A stretch of 64,000 nucleotides of DNA from Paractinoplanes polyasparticus (GCF_019710575.1 NZ_JAHWFK010000032.1:1-64000); one strand, 5' to 3'. Positions 34,048-43,104 are shown, numbered from the stretch's first letter. Program-made: numbers and translations. Notes: generated by a model not told the origin, from the letters alone.

Positions 34048-34575
34048 ATGGACGTCAACTGGAACGAGACGCTGCGGGAGCAGTGGACCTGGCACTGGGA
34101 CAACCAGTTGCGGGCGCGGCTCGACGGGCTGACCGACGACGAATACTTCTGGTCACCGGTGCCGGAGGCGTGGAGCGTGCGGCCGGACGAGCCCGGTGGT
34201 ATCGACTTCGCCTTCCCCGAGCCGACCCCGCCCCCGTTCACCACGATCGCCTGGCGGCTGGGGCACGTGGTCGTGGGGGTGCTCGCGATGCGGAACGCCG
34301 CCCACTTCGGGACGCCCCAGGTGTCGTACGAGAAATGGTCTTATGCCGGGACCGCGGCGGAGGCCCTGTCTCAATTGGAGGAGCAGCTGGCCGTGTGGCT
34401 GGAAGGCGTTCGCAGCCTGGGCGAGGACGGCCTGGCCGAGCCGTGCGGCGCCAAGGAGCCGTACCCCGAACTGCCGATGGCCGCGCTGGTGCTGCACATC
34501 CACCGCGAGCTGATTCATCATCTGTCCGAGGTCTGCCTGCTGCGCGACCTCTATGTGAGAGGAGCCGGCCGATGA
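34048..34575 (+). CDS. DinB-family protein
   Basis: A 175-residue DinB/YfiT-like four-helix-bundle protein. Segments LREQWTWHWDNQLRARLDGL, TIAWRLGHVVVGVLAMR and LHIHRELIHHLSEVCLLRD carry the three metal-binding histidines (H in the second segment, two in the third). Family members are thiol-dependent S-transferases in actinomycetes (mycothiol), though for most the substrate is unknown. It overlaps the VOC-protein gene as ATGA and is divergent from the WYL regulator. ATG 34048 is chosen over GTG 34042. Confidence 0.86.
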   Translation: MDVNWNETLREQWTWHWDNQLRARLDGLTDDEYFWSPVPEAWSVRPDEPGGIDFAFPEPTPPPFTTIAWRLGHVVVGVLAMRNAAHFGTPQVSYEKWSYAGTAAEALSQLEEQLAVWLEGVRSLGEDGLAEPCGAKEPYPELPMAALVLHIHRELIHHLSEVCLLRDLYVRGAGR

Positions 34576-35033
34576 GCCGTCACATCCAAGTCACCTTCGA
34601 CGCCCGGGATCCCGCGAAGCTGTCGTCGTTCTGGCGGGACGTACTGGGCTACGTGCATCCCGGGCCGCCCGGGGTCACGCTCGCGACGGGCGAGGATCCG
34701 CTGGCCGCGTGGGAAGTCTTCCTCGAGAAGCGCGGTGTGCCACCCGAGGCCCGCAACCAGGCCTCGGCCATCGAGGACCCGGACGGCGACGGCCCCCGCA
34801 TCTTCTTCCAGCAGGTGCCGGAGGACAAGGTCGCGAAGAACCGGGTGCACCTGGACGTGCGGAATGCGCCCGGCCTCGAGGGCGACGAGCGGATGGCCGC
34901 CCTCGAGAAGGAATGCGACCGGCTGGTGGCGCTGGGCGGCAAGCGGGTGAGTCGTTCCGAGCCCGCTCCGCCGATGAGCCACGGCTTCATCGTGATGAAC
35001 GACCCCGAGGGCAACGAGTTCTGCCTCGACTGA
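34572..35033 (+). CDS. VOC-fold (glyoxalase-like) protein
   Basis: A 153-residue protein with the glyoxalase/bleomycin-resistance fold: HIQVTFDARDPAKLSSFWRD then VLGY is the first beta-alpha unit, NRVHLDVRNA begins the second module and FIVMNDPEGNEFCLD the last strand with a metal-type glutamate. It belongs to the Glyoxalase_6-like group of actinomycete proteins. Translationally coupled to the DinB gene; both families often act on electrophilic or thiol-linked small molecules, so a joint detoxification role is reasonable but unproven. Confidence 0.88.
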   Translation: MSRHIQVTFDARDPAKLSSFWRDVLGYVHPGPPGVTLATGEDPLAAWEVFLEKRGVPPEARNQASAIEDPDGDGPRIFFQQVPEDKVAKNRVHLDVRNAPGLEGDERMAALEKECDRLVALGGKRVSRSEPAPPMSHGFIVMNDPEGNEFCLD

Positions 35034-35040
35034 ACGGGGG

Positions 35041-35069
35041 GCGGGAGCGTCGCCGGGCGACGCTCCCGC
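35041..35069. terminator. bidirectional terminator between convergent VOC and carboxypeptidase genes
   Basis: Bases 35041-35054 and 35056-35069 are perfectly complementary over 14 bases; in RNA this gives a stem of about 12 bp with a small loop. It sits 7 bases after the VOC stop and 8 before the carboxypeptidase end. Confidence 0.9.
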
Positions 35070-35076
35070 CGGCGGA

Positions 35077-36339
35077 TCAGCAGTACGTGGACTGCTTGCC
35101 GATCACCTTGTACGGACAGTCCGCCACCTCGGCCAGCAGCAGCGCCGCCTCACGGTTGCGCGTGGTCTCGCGCGTGATCACGCTGGCCGGCGGATAGAAG
35201 CCGCCGCCCGACGCCGACCGCGGGTACAGCTCGAACGTGTACGCGAAGATCTTGTGCGTCCCCCACAGCCAGTCGAGCGAGTCACCGTCGGTGATGTACA
35301 GGTCGGACGACTGCTCGGCGGTGTAACCATTGGTCGCGGCCATCTGACGGCCGAATGTGGCGAACGTGTTGTAGTCGTCCGTGGTCATGCCGGTGGTGGT
35401 GTTCGCCGTGGTGTGACCGAAGGGCCAGAGCACGAGCTCGGAGTAGCTGTGGAAGTCCATGGCCGCGCGGATCTGCTGCTTGCCGCCCACTACCCGGCCG
35501 TTGACGAAGTCGCGGACGGCGCGGGTCTCGGGCGCGGAGAAGGCCGACGGCCCGCGGTAGGTCGCCGACGAGGTGCTGCCCGACGAACCGCCGCAGCAAC
35601 CCCAGCGGTAGCCGTAGTTGCGGTTCAGGTCGGTGCCGATGTTCGACGAGCCGCTGTTGGGCTGCCGGTTCTTGCGCCACGAACGGTAGCTGCCGGTCGC
35701 GACGTCGTACTCGGAACCGTCCGGGTTGACCGACGGGATGACCCAGATCTCGCGGCTGTTCACGACGTTGCGGACCCGGGTGTCGCTCGCGTAGTTGTCG
35801 GTGAACAGGTGCAGCAGATAGATCGCCATCTCGACCGTGAGGTGCTCGCGAGCGTGGTGATTGGCGTCGTACAGGATCTCGGGCTCGCTCTCGTCGGCGC
35901 CGACGTTGTCCGAGATCTTCACGGCCACGATGTCGCGGCCCTCGTAGGTCCGCCCGATCGTGCGCTTGCTCGCGATCGACGGGTTGGCCGCGACGATCTG
36001 GTTCACCTCGGTGATCAGCTCGCTGTAGTTGTGGTAGGGCGCGTCCGACGGCGGGAAGTCGAACGTGCTCAGCACGGGCTGCACGGTGAAGCCCTGCCGC
36101 TGCAACGCCCGCACCTCGGCCGGGGTAGCGGTGACGGTGACAACGGCGTGCTCGACGCTGTCGATGGCCACGCCGGTGCGGGCGATCACGTTGCGCTGGC
36201 CTTGCTGGCGTACGTCGTGAATCTCGTACTGGGCCGGTTCGGCGCTCGCCGTCGGCGCGGCGTCGGCCGGCATGCCGGCGAGGATGGCGCCCAGCACAGC
36301 GACGGCGAGTGCGGCCGCGGTGGTGCGTCGTCGTCTCAT
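35077..36339 (-). CDS. secreted M14 zinc carboxypeptidase
   Basis: A 420-residue exported metallopeptidase. A basic signal peptide (RRRRTTAAALAVAVLGAIL) is followed by a short propeptide-like region and the M14 catalytic domain. Zinc ligands are the HxxE in ANHHAREHLTVEMAI and the later histidine in AMDFHSYSEL; the general-base glutamate is in YAFTFELYPRS; NPDGSEYDV and NRNYGYRWGCCGG support the substrate site. Four cysteines may pair. This resembles the carboxypeptidase T/SG group that removes C-terminal residues from peptides outside the cell. It forms a single-gene unit closed by the hairpin at 35041. Confidence 0.94.
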   Translation of the reverse strand: MRRRRTTAAALAVAVLGAILAGMPADAAPTASAEPAQYEIHDVRQQGQRNVIARTGVAIDSVEHAVVTVTATPAEVRALQRQGFTVQPVLSTFDFPPSDAPYHNYSELITEVNQIVAANPSIASKRTIGRTYEGRDIVAVKISDNVGADESEPEILYDANHHAREHLTVEMAIYLLHLFTDNYASDTRVRNVVNSREIWVIPSVNPDGSEYDVATGSYRSWRKNRQPNSGSSNIGTDLNRNYGYRWGCCGGSSGSTSSATYRGPSAFSAPETRAVRDFVNGRVVGGKQQIRAAMDFHSYSELVLWPFGHTTANTTTGMTTDDYNTFATFGRQMAATNGYTAEQSSDLYITDGDSLDWLWGTHKIFAYTFELYPRSASGGGFYPPASVITRETTRNREAALLLAEVADCPYKVIGKQSTYC

Positions 36340-36491
36340 GAACGACCTCCGGGTCGGGGGATGGTGCCCTCAGCCCACCACCGGCTGGAATTGATAGCAA
36401 TCGATCAGGCCATGCCAGTCCGTACCTCTCACCGACGTGATGAGCGCATCAGATGACGACGGGACTCCCAGTACCGGCAGCCGGCCCGCGA

Positions 36492-36602
36492 CTACCGCCG
36501 GGCGCGCCTGACCGCCAGAACGATGAGACCGACACCGAGGATGGCGGGAACACCGATCAGGCCCGCCTGGTGGTGGCGTTGCCGGGGCTGCTCTCGCATC
36601 AT
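36492..36602 (-). CDS. possible 36-residue membrane peptide
   Basis: A short frame with two ATG codons at its start (36602 and 36599) encodes a basic/His head (REQPRQRHHQ), one hydrophobic segment (AGLIGVPAILGVGLIVLAV) and an RRARR end, the topology of a small single-span membrane protein. There is no Shine-Dalgarno. Coding is plausible but unproven. Confidence 0.3.
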   Translation of the reverse strand: MMREQPRQRHHQAGLIGVPAILGVGLIVLAVRRARR

Positions 36603-36632
36603 CGGTGACATCGCGAATCTCGAGGAGACGCT

Positions 36633-37223
36633 GTGAGCTTTGACGAAATCTTCGCCGGCCGGCGGGTCATGGCGATCCTGCGCGGCCTGTCACCGCGCGA
36701 GACGATCAGCGTCGCGGGGGCGTTGTGGGACGCGGGAGTGAGCGTCCTCGAGATCCCGATCGCCGAGCCCGAGGCCGTCGCATCGCTGCGCGCGGCGGAC
36801 GGCGCGGCCCACGAGCGAGGCCTGCGGGTCGGCGCGGGCACGGTCATCACCGCCGACCAGGTCCGGGCGGCAGCAGAGGCGGGAGCGCAGTACACCGTCG
36901 CGCCCGGACTCGACTTGGACGTGCTCGCCGCCAGCGAGGCAGCCGGAATCCCGCACCTGCCCGGCGTGGGCTCAGCCACCGAGGTGCAGCGGGCCTGGCT
37001 GGCCGGCTGCCGCTGGCTCAAGGCCTTCCCCGCCGCCGCCCTCGGACCGGCCTGGATCTCCGGCCTGCTGGGCCCGTTCCCCGACGTCAACTTCGTAGCT
37101 ACCGGCGGACTTTCCGTCGCCACCGCCCCCGTCTTCCTCGACGCCGGCGCCCGCGTCGCCGCTCTCGGCGCTGCCCTGGCCGACCCCTCGCAACGCGACC
37201 AGATCAGCGACCTCCTCACCTGA
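36633..37223 (+). CDS. eda: 2-keto-3-deoxy-6-phosphogluconate / 4-hydroxy-2-oxoglutarate aldolase
   Basis: A 196-residue class I aldolase of the KDPG/KHG family. The Schiff-base lysine is K130 in WLKAFPAAALGPAW, the helper glutamate E40 in VLEIPIAEPEA, and the phosphate loop is NFVATGGLS. It cleaves KDPG to pyruvate and glyceraldehyde 3-phosphate, or the hydroxy-oxoglutarate analogue. GGAGACGCT precedes the GTG start. No Entner-Doudoroff dehydratase or sugar-acid kinase lies nearby, so its pathway here is unclear. Confidence 0.93.
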   Translation: MSFDEIFAGRRVMAILRGLSPRETISVAGALWDAGVSVLEIPIAEPEAVASLRAADGAAHERGLRVGAGTVITADQVRAAAEAGAQYTVAPGLDLDVLAASEAAGIPHLPGVGSATEVQRAWLAGCRWLKAFPAAALGPAWISGLLGPFPDVNFVATGGLSVATAPVFLDAGARVAALGAALADPSQRDQISDLLT

Positions 37224-37278
37224 GGCCATCACAGCGGTGGTCCACCGAAGTGACGAGGGCCGTCACGCCGGGCGCGGC

Positions 37279-37284
37279 TAAGAT
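37279..37284 (+). promoter_or_regulatory. -10 element before the nucleotidyltransferase-methyltransferase fusion
   Basis: TAAGAT ends 8 bases before the GTG at 37293, with no Shine-Dalgarno; a leaderless start is likely. Confidence 0.4.
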
Positions 37285-37292
37285 CATCAACC

Positions 37293-38813
37293 GTGACGAC
37301 GGCTCGCTACGTGCTCTTTCCCGGGCGGCACCACCTGCTGACCCAGTTCCAGGCCGACTATCTGCAGCGGCTCGTGGACGACGGCGCGGGAACCATCGTG
37401 TGGGCGGTGACCTCGGCCAACCACGACAACACCAAGCGCAACCCCGTGCCCTACCACCGGCGCGAAGCGGCGATCGAGCGGTTCAGCGTGGTGACCGGCC
37501 TGCGGTCGGTCGTCGTGCCGGTGTTCGACACGGCGCCGACCGACCAGTTCGCTCAGGTCACGCTCAAGACCGTCACCGTGGCGACCGGACTCGAGCTCAC
37601 GCCGGCGGACACCGTTGTCGCCTGTTCGACGCCGCAGGTGGCGGCGTTGTACGAGGAACTCGGTTTTCGCATCGCGCCGGTCGAGGCCGACCCGGCCCTG
37701 GACGCGGTGCCGGAACGTCCGTGGGACGTGCTGCTGCGGCTGGCCGCCGGCGACGAGTCGTGGCGCAAGCTCGCGCATTCGAGCACGATCGACGTGTTCG
37801 ATCGCTATCGCCTGAGCGAAACCGTGCAGTCCGTGGTCAACGATCCGGTCGTCGGCGATGAGGGCGGCCTGACCGCGACGCGCGACTACCGGACGTACGT
37901 GGAAGCGTTCGCCGACGCCGCCGCCCGGAAATGGACCGCCGTGCGCCAGTACGTGCAGCCGGGACGCATCGTCGACATCGGCTGCGGCGCCGGGGCCGTG
38001 CTCGAACTGGCCGACCGCGACGACGCGCTGCACGAGAGCGACCTGATCGGCGTCGAGGTGGCCCGGCACCTGTACCAGGAATGTGTGCACAAGAAGGCGC
38101 AGGGTGTCTTCCGCAACGCCAACGTCTACTTCTACCAGCGCAATGTGCTCGGCGGCGCGGTGTTGCCGGACCGCTCGGTGGACACGACGCTGACGTTCGC
38201 GCTCACCCACGAGATCTGGTCGTACGGCAACCGCCGCGACTCCCTGCTGGCCTTCGCCCGCCGCATCCACGACCACACCGCCCCCGGCGGCGTCTGGATC
38301 AACAGCGACGTCTGCGGCCCCGGCGACCGCCTCCGCCCGGTCCGGCTCACACTGCGGACCGACGACGGCGTCAACCCGGCCGAGCCCCGTACGGATCTGG
38401 CCGCGCTGCCGTCAGCCGAAGTCGCCGCCTACGTGAGCGAACTGTCGACGCGCGCCCGACTCGCTCAGTTCGCGGTCGACTTCGCCTTCCCCTTCGAGTA
38501 CGAATCCACCGGCGAAGGCGTCGTGCGGATCGCCCTGGGCCAGGCCATGGACTTCCTGACCCGCAAGGACTACACCGACAACTGGCTGTCGGAAACCCAG
38601 GAGCAGTTCTGCGGCCTCGACTTCGACGACTGGCGCACGCTGCTCACGGAAGCCGGCTTCGACATCGACCCCGCCTCCCACCCCCTGCGCAACGACTGGG
38701 TGATCGACAACCGGATCGCCCCCACCGCGTCCCTGGCCGACGACCAGGGAGCCCCGCTCGACTGGCCGTCCACCCACGCGATCATCGTGGCCCGCCGCCC
38801 CCACAACAGCTGA
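37293..38813 (+). CDS. fusion of a nucleotidyltransferase-like domain and a SAM methyltransferase
   Basis: A 506-residue two-domain protein. Residues 1-140 resemble the NMNAT/cytidylyltransferase Rossmann fold: a first strand ending FPGRHH, then VWAVTSANHDNTKRNPVPYH and RREAAIERF, parallel to the GSAQ...NPF..ER pattern of NMN adenylyltransferases, and VVACSTPQVAALYEELGF later. The HxGH catalytic motif is not intact. Residues about 220-400 are a class I methyltransferase: RIVDIGCGAGAVLELA (motif I), LIGVEVARHLY, TLTFALTHEIWSYG, and GGVWINSDVCGPGD. No close function known. It lies between the aldolase and a repeat array; no partner is apparent. Confidence 0.75.
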   Translation: MTTARYVLFPGRHHLLTQFQADYLQRLVDDGAGTIVWAVTSANHDNTKRNPVPYHRREAAIERFSVVTGLRSVVVPVFDTAPTDQFAQVTLKTVTVATGLELTPADTVVACSTPQVAALYEELGFRIAPVEADPALDAVPERPWDVLLRLAAGDESWRKLAHSSTIDVFDRYRLSETVQSVVNDPVVGDEGGLTATRDYRTYVEAFADAAARKWTAVRQYVQPGRIVDIGCGAGAVLELADRDDALHESDLIGVEVARHLYQECVHKKAQGVFRNANVYFYQRNVLGGAVLPDRSVDTTLTFALTHEIWSYGNRRDSLLAFARRIHDHTAPGGVWINSDVCGPGDRLRPVRLTLRTDDGVNPAEPRTDLAALPSAEVAAYVSELSTRARLAQFAVDFAFPFEYESTGEGVVRIALGQAMDFLTRKDYTDNWLSETQEQFCGLDFDDWRTLLTEAGFDIDPASHPLRNDWVIDNRIAPTASLADDQGAPLDWPSTHAIIVARRPHNS

Positions 38814-38837
38814 CCCACGCCCACAACTGCTCGCGCC

Positions 38838-38941
38838 GTGGACAGGCCGCGGTCGACAGGCTTGCTGTCAATGGGCCCGCTGGCGACAGGGCCGGTGCAG
38901 ACAGGCCCGCTGTCGACACACCCGCCGTCAACAGGGCCGGT
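38838..38941. repeat. array of seven 15-bp tandem repeats
   Basis: Contiguous units with consensus GTCGACAGGSCCGGT, one of 14 and six of 15 bases, occupy the spacer between two convergent methyltransferase genes. An open frame would encode STGPL-type pentapeptides, but the region lies between gene ends and lacks a start signal. Confidence 0.85.
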
Positions 38942-38983
38942 GGGAGAACCTCGTTGTGGATGGACGTATGACGGGCAGTTCGA

Positions 38984-39721
38984 TCAGCTGGCGGTGGCCG
39001 TCACCAGGACGGCGTGCTGGCGTACGTGGAAGGCACCCTCAGCAGCTACCTTCACCGCAACGACCTCGCGGATGCTCGCCATGACCTCAGCGGTCAGGGC
39101 GGCCGGGTTCCGGCTGGCGAGGTACCGGAGCACCGGCTCGGCGTCCGGGATCGCCAGCTCGCACGGATACCGCTCGACCACGACATCGCCGAAGTGGCGG
39201 CTGACGTACGAGCCGATGTTCTCGGCCGAGACGCCGTTGAGCACCGACCGCTTCTTCGGTAGCAGCGCGTCGATCTCGGCCAGGTGATCGCGGCCGTTAA
39301 CCGAGACCGCCAGCCGCCCGCCACCGCGCAGCACCCGAGCGAACTCTCGCAGCCCGACCTCCGGGTCATCGAGGTGGTAGAGCATGTGGTTGGCGATGAG
39401 ACCGTCGAAACTGCCGCGCGCGAACGGTAGCTCCATGGCACTCCCCCGCACTACATGCGCCCCCGCCACCGCCCGCAGCCCCTCGCACATGGCCGGCGAG
39501 AAATCGACCAGAGTCAGACCCGTCGGCGCCTGAATCCGGTTCCACAACGCTCCCGTGCCCGCACCCACCTCGACCACCCGGCCCTCACGGGGCAACCGCT
39601 CCCCAACCCACGAATACCAGTCCTGCGGATTCGTGCGGTAGTCGTAGATCGCGATCCGAGCGGCCAGGTTGCCGGTGGTCGACGCGTACTGCGAACGAGC
39701 ATGCGCGGAGGGAGTCGTCAC
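38984..39721 (-). CDS. class I SAM-dependent methyltransferase
   Basis: A 245-residue Methyltransf_11-type enzyme. Motif I is VVEVGAGTGALWNRI, the acidic strand-2 end LTLVDFSPAMCEGL, motif II LIANHMLYHLDDPEVGLREF and motif III RVLRGGGRLAVSVNG. GTG 39721 starts the protein; the first 50 residues hold an aromatic-rich lid (YDYRTNPQDWYSWVG). The substrate is unknown. It is convergent with the fusion protein, with the 15-bp array in between. Confidence 0.92.
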   Translation of the reverse strand: MTTPSAHARSQYASTTGNLAARIAIYDYRTNPQDWYSWVGERLPREGRVVEVGAGTGALWNRIQAPTGLTLVDFSPAMCEGLRAVAGAHVVRGSAMELPFARGSFDGLIANHMLYHLDDPEVGLREFARVLRGGGRLAVSVNGRDHLAEIDALLPKKRSVLNGVSAENIGSYVSRHFGDVVVERYPCELAIPDAEPVLRYLASRNPAALTAEVMASIREVVAVKVAAEGAFHVRQHAVLVTATAS

Positions 39722-39804
39722 GGTCGCATCGTAGGCCCGGCCCGCTCACCGGCCCGGGCCACAGCTGTAAACGGGCGGGCACGACGAGCCCCCGGCCCGG
39801 CGGA

Positions 39805-40800
<996 letters not shown>

Positions 40801-40807
40801 AAACGCC

Positions 40808-40818
40808 TACGGTACGGT
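40808..40818. promoter_or_regulatory. overlapping divergent -10 elements
   Basis: TACGGTACGGT is seen here. Rightward, TACGGT (40813-40818) ends 5 bases before the acetyltransferase GTG; leftward, TACCGT (40813-40808) ends 7-8 bases before the reductase GTG. With 23 bases between the starts, both transcripts must be leaderless or nearly so. Confidence 0.55.
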
Positions 40819-40823
40819 GCGAC

Positions 40824-41357
40824 GTGACCAGCACCATGCCGACAGCCAGCCTGTCGATCGACCAGCGGGCCGGCATCCGCCACCTGATGGACCTGGCCTT
40901 CCTGGGCAGCTTCGACGACGACGACTTCGATCACGCGTTGGGCGGCCTGCACTTTCTGGTCGAGGAGCAAGGCACGCTCATCGCGCACGCCGCCGTCGTC
41001 CAACGCAGTTTTCTGCACGGCGGCCGCGCCTACCGCTGCGGCTACGTCGAGGCGGTCGCCGTCCACCCCGACCGGCGCGGCCAGGGCTTCGCCGCCGCGG
41101 TCATGAGCGCCGCCGAGACCGTCATCGACCGGGCGTACGACCTCGGCGCGCTCTCCGCCTCGGCTTCCGGCCGCGGCCTGTACGTAGCCCGCGGCTGGCT
41201 GCCCTGGCTCGGCCGCACAGCCGTGCTGGCCCCCGAGGGACTGACGTTCACCGCCGAGGACGACGACAGCACCTTCGTCCGCCCGGTTCCCGGGGGTCCC
41301 GCGCTGGACCGCACCGGCACCCTCGCCTGCGACTACCGCAACGGCGACGTCTGGTAG
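40824..41357 (+). CDS. aac(2')-I: aminoglycoside 2'-N-acetyltransferase-like protein
   Basis: A 177-residue GNAT enzyme that closely resembles the chromosomal AAC(2')-I group of Providencia and mycobacteria. Shared blocks are DHALGGLHFLVEEQGTLIAH, AAVVQRSF, RCGYVEAVAVHPDRRGQGFA (acetyl-CoA loop), LGALSASASGRGLYVARGWL and the C-terminal CDYRNGDVW. Length and end match the family. It would acetylate the 2'-amino group of gentamicin- or kanamycin-type drugs, or have a housekeeping substrate as proposed for mycobacterial versions. Its 3' end overlaps the convergent nucleotidyltransferase gene by 25 bases. Confidence 0.9.
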   Translation: MTSTMPTASLSIDQRAGIRHLMDLAFLGSFDDDDFDHALGGLHFLVEEQGTLIAHAAVVQRSFLHGGRAYRCGYVEAVAVHPDRRGQGFAAAVMSAAETVIDRAYDLGALSASASGRGLYVARGWLPWLGRTAVLAPEGLTFTAEDDDSTFVRPVPGGPALDRTGTLACDYRNGDVW

Positions 41358-41866
41358 GCCGCGGGCACCGCAATTCCGAACCGCGCACACACCAACGGCA
41401 CGTCATGCCTGTCCTTCACCCGCGGCGCATAACCGGTGTGCCATCGCACCGACCATTCGGGCGCCTCGCAGCGCACGGTCACCCCGGCGATGATTCCCGA
41501 GCCGTCCAGGGCCGCCGCCGGAAACGATTCCCCGGCCACCGCCGAGCCGTAATGAATGGTTCCGTCGGCCCGCGTCTCATAAATGTGCAGATCCATCCGG
41601 CGACGCCCGCCGTCGTGCACCACGAAGTTCCACGGCTTGTCCCCCGGCCAGGGGTGAATGCGGTCGACGCCCGCCGAGACCAGCGCCTCCATGGCGTTCT
41701 CGAATTGCCCGGCCGGCAGCCAGACATCCAGATCGGCATGGTCCCGGGTCTGCTGTCCCAGGAGGGCGTCCACTCCCCAGCCGCCGCCGACGCACACGTC
41801 CACGCCGTGCTTCCCGAACACCTGCACGAGCCGGACGGCCTCGCCTGCGGTCATCTGATACGTCAT
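41333..41866 (-). CDS. lincosamide nucleotidyltransferase-like protein (LnuA family)
   Basis: A 177-residue protein of the LinA/LnuA-type nucleotidyltransferases. The pattern VCVGGGWGVDALLGQQTRDH then ADLDVWL corresponds to the GGWGVD...H.DID catalytic site of Lnu(A); RRRMDLHIYETRADGTIHYG matches the third acidic residue and the following hairpin. The C-terminus has the family's WSVRWHTGYAPRVKDRHDV. It may adenylylate lincomycin-like drugs or another hydroxylated small molecule. The ATG overlaps the upstream GNAT stop (ATGA), and the end overlaps the AAC(2') gene on the other strand. Confidence 0.8.
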   Translation of the reverse strand: MTYQMTAGEAVRLVQVFGKHGVDVCVGGGWGVDALLGQQTRDHADLDVWLPAGQFENAMEALVSAGVDRIHPWPGDKPWNFVVHDGGRRRMDLHIYETRADGTIHYGSAVAGESFPAAALDGSGIIAGVTVRCEAPEWSVRWHTGYAPRVKDRHDVPLVCARFGIAVPAAYQTSPLR

Positions 41867-42345
41867 CGGGTCAGTTCCAGCACCAGCTCGTCGTGGATCT
41901 CGATGCCGTGCGCGCCGACGAGCGGGATCGCCGGTTTGAGCGCCCGCGCCCGGTCGACCGCTCCGGAGTGGACGGCGACCAGGCGCAGCCCGCGACGCTG
42001 ATAGAAGCGAAGCGCGTCCAGGTTGTCGTTCGTGGTGACGAGCCAGAGCCGCTCCGCTCCGGCCGCCCACGCCTTCTCGGCGGCGGCCGCCAGCAGCACG
42101 GTGCCGATGCCGGCGTGCGGCACCACGGCGTCGATCGTGACCACCTCGAGGCCGCCGGGGGCGATCGTGTACGTGAGCAGACCGACGGGGCCGCCGTCGC
42201 ACCAGGCGAGCAGGGCCGGCAGGGTGGCCGCGTCGTAGCGGACCTCGTGCGCGACGACCACTGTGGTGCCCCACGATCCGGTCAGCAGCGAGACGACGGT
42301 CTCGCGGTCGGCCGGCCCCGCCTCGCGCACGATGATCTCCCCCAT
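41863..42345 (-). CDS. GNAT-family N-acetyltransferase
   Basis: A 160-residue acetyltransferase. Core motif A is VVTIDAVVPHAGIGTVLLAA, with the R/Q-x-x-G-x-G/A loop reduced to HAGIG, and the motif B helix is WLVTTNDNLDALRFYQRRGL. This resembles the YjgM/RimI-like group acting on small amines. It is the middle gene of the minus-strand trio kinase - GNAT - Lnu-like (10-base gap and 4-base overlap), opposite to AAC(2'). Substrate unknown. Confidence 0.9.
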   Translation of the reverse strand: MGEIIVREAGPADRETVVSLLTGSWGTTVVVAHEVRYDAATLPALLAWCDGGPVGLLTYTIAPGGLEVVTIDAVVPHAGIGTVLLAAAAEKAWAAGAERLWLVTTNDNLDALRFYQRRGLRLVAVHSGAVDRARALKPAIPLVGAHGIEIHDELVLELTR

Positions 42346-42355
42346 GGACGCGAGC

Positions 42356-42982
42356 CTAGACGGCGGCCAGGAACGGGCGGAAATGGTTTGCCACCTCGTC
42401 GGCGATCGCCTCGGCCGGGCGCGTTCCGTCCACCTCGATCACCGGGACATCCCATTCGCGCGCCCTTTCGACCGCGTCCAGGGCCAGCAGCCGGTCCCGC
42501 TCGATCCGGTTGCGGGAGGCCAGCTCCGGGTCGCTCACCTGATGCCCGACGGCCATCGCCCGGGGCAGCCGGGCCGCCTGCTTCAGCCGCCATTCGTCCG
42601 TCGGCACCATCACCACCATCCGGGCCGGATCGGTGACCGCCGCGACCAGTTCCGGCCGGCAACCCCAGCCGTCGACCAGAACCGGCCGGGGCGAGACGAT
42701 GCCCCGCAGATCGTCGAGCACCCACTGGAACCGTTCCGGGAAGTCGGCCAGCACGGTGGCCGCCATCTCGGCCGGCGTCGGCCCGATCCAGACCGATTCC
42801 CAGTCCGTCTCGCCGTGGTATTCGCCGCGCCGGGCCCGGGCGGCAACGCGCCTGTCCTCGTGCCCCCGTGCCGCATGAAAATCGTAGTGATAATGCGTCA
42901 CGCCGAGCCGGTCGACGAGAATTCCCGCGACCGTGGTCTTCCCGGCCCATTGTCCGCCACAGATCCACAACGCATTCCGCAC
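42356..42982 (-). CDS. P-loop kinase-like ATP-binding protein
   Basis: A 208-residue P-loop protein. Walker A is GGQWAGKTTVAGIL at residues about 8-21, so the NTP site is at the very start. VLVDGWGCRPELV gives a Walker B-type aspartate, and RNRIERDRLLALDAVER looks like a lid region with arginines, as in small-molecule and nucleotide kinases. GAGGGAACT lies directly before the GTG at 42982; longer frames upstream are AT-rich and non-conserved in appearance. First gene of the operon with GNAT and Lnu-like protein. Substrate unknown; a drug phosphotransferase is one option. Confidence 0.75.
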   Translation of the reverse strand: MRNALWICGGQWAGKTTVAGILVDRLGVTHYHYDFHAARGHEDRRVAARARRGEYHGETDWESVWIGPTPAEMAATVLADFPERFQWVLDDLRGIVSPRPVLVDGWGCRPELVAAVTDPARMVVMVPTDEWRLKQAARLPRAMAVGHQVSDPELASRNRIERDRLLALDAVERAREWDVPVIEVDGTRPAEAIADEVANHFRPFLAAV

Positions 42983-43104
42983 AGTTCCCTCGAGCGTCCA
43001 TTCCACGGCCCCCAAGGTGCCCGTTTTGCCCGCAAAAAACAAGCCTTGTTCTTTTGGCCGGGAGCTGATTAATTATTCTTAGGGGCAGCGTCCGGTGCAG
43101 AGGA

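Noticed and set aside
35041..35069. Regulatory palindrome of the carboxypeptidase gene
   Set aside because: It lies at the 3' ends of two convergent genes and fits a bidirectional terminator better.
36633..39721. Natural-product biosynthetic cluster around the two methyltransferases
   Set aside because: No scaffold-making enzyme, carrier protein or coordinated operon is present.
40824..42982. Mobile resistance cassette or integron
   Set aside because: No integrase, transposase, terminal repeats or change in base composition were seen; AAC(2')-I genes are usually chromosomal.
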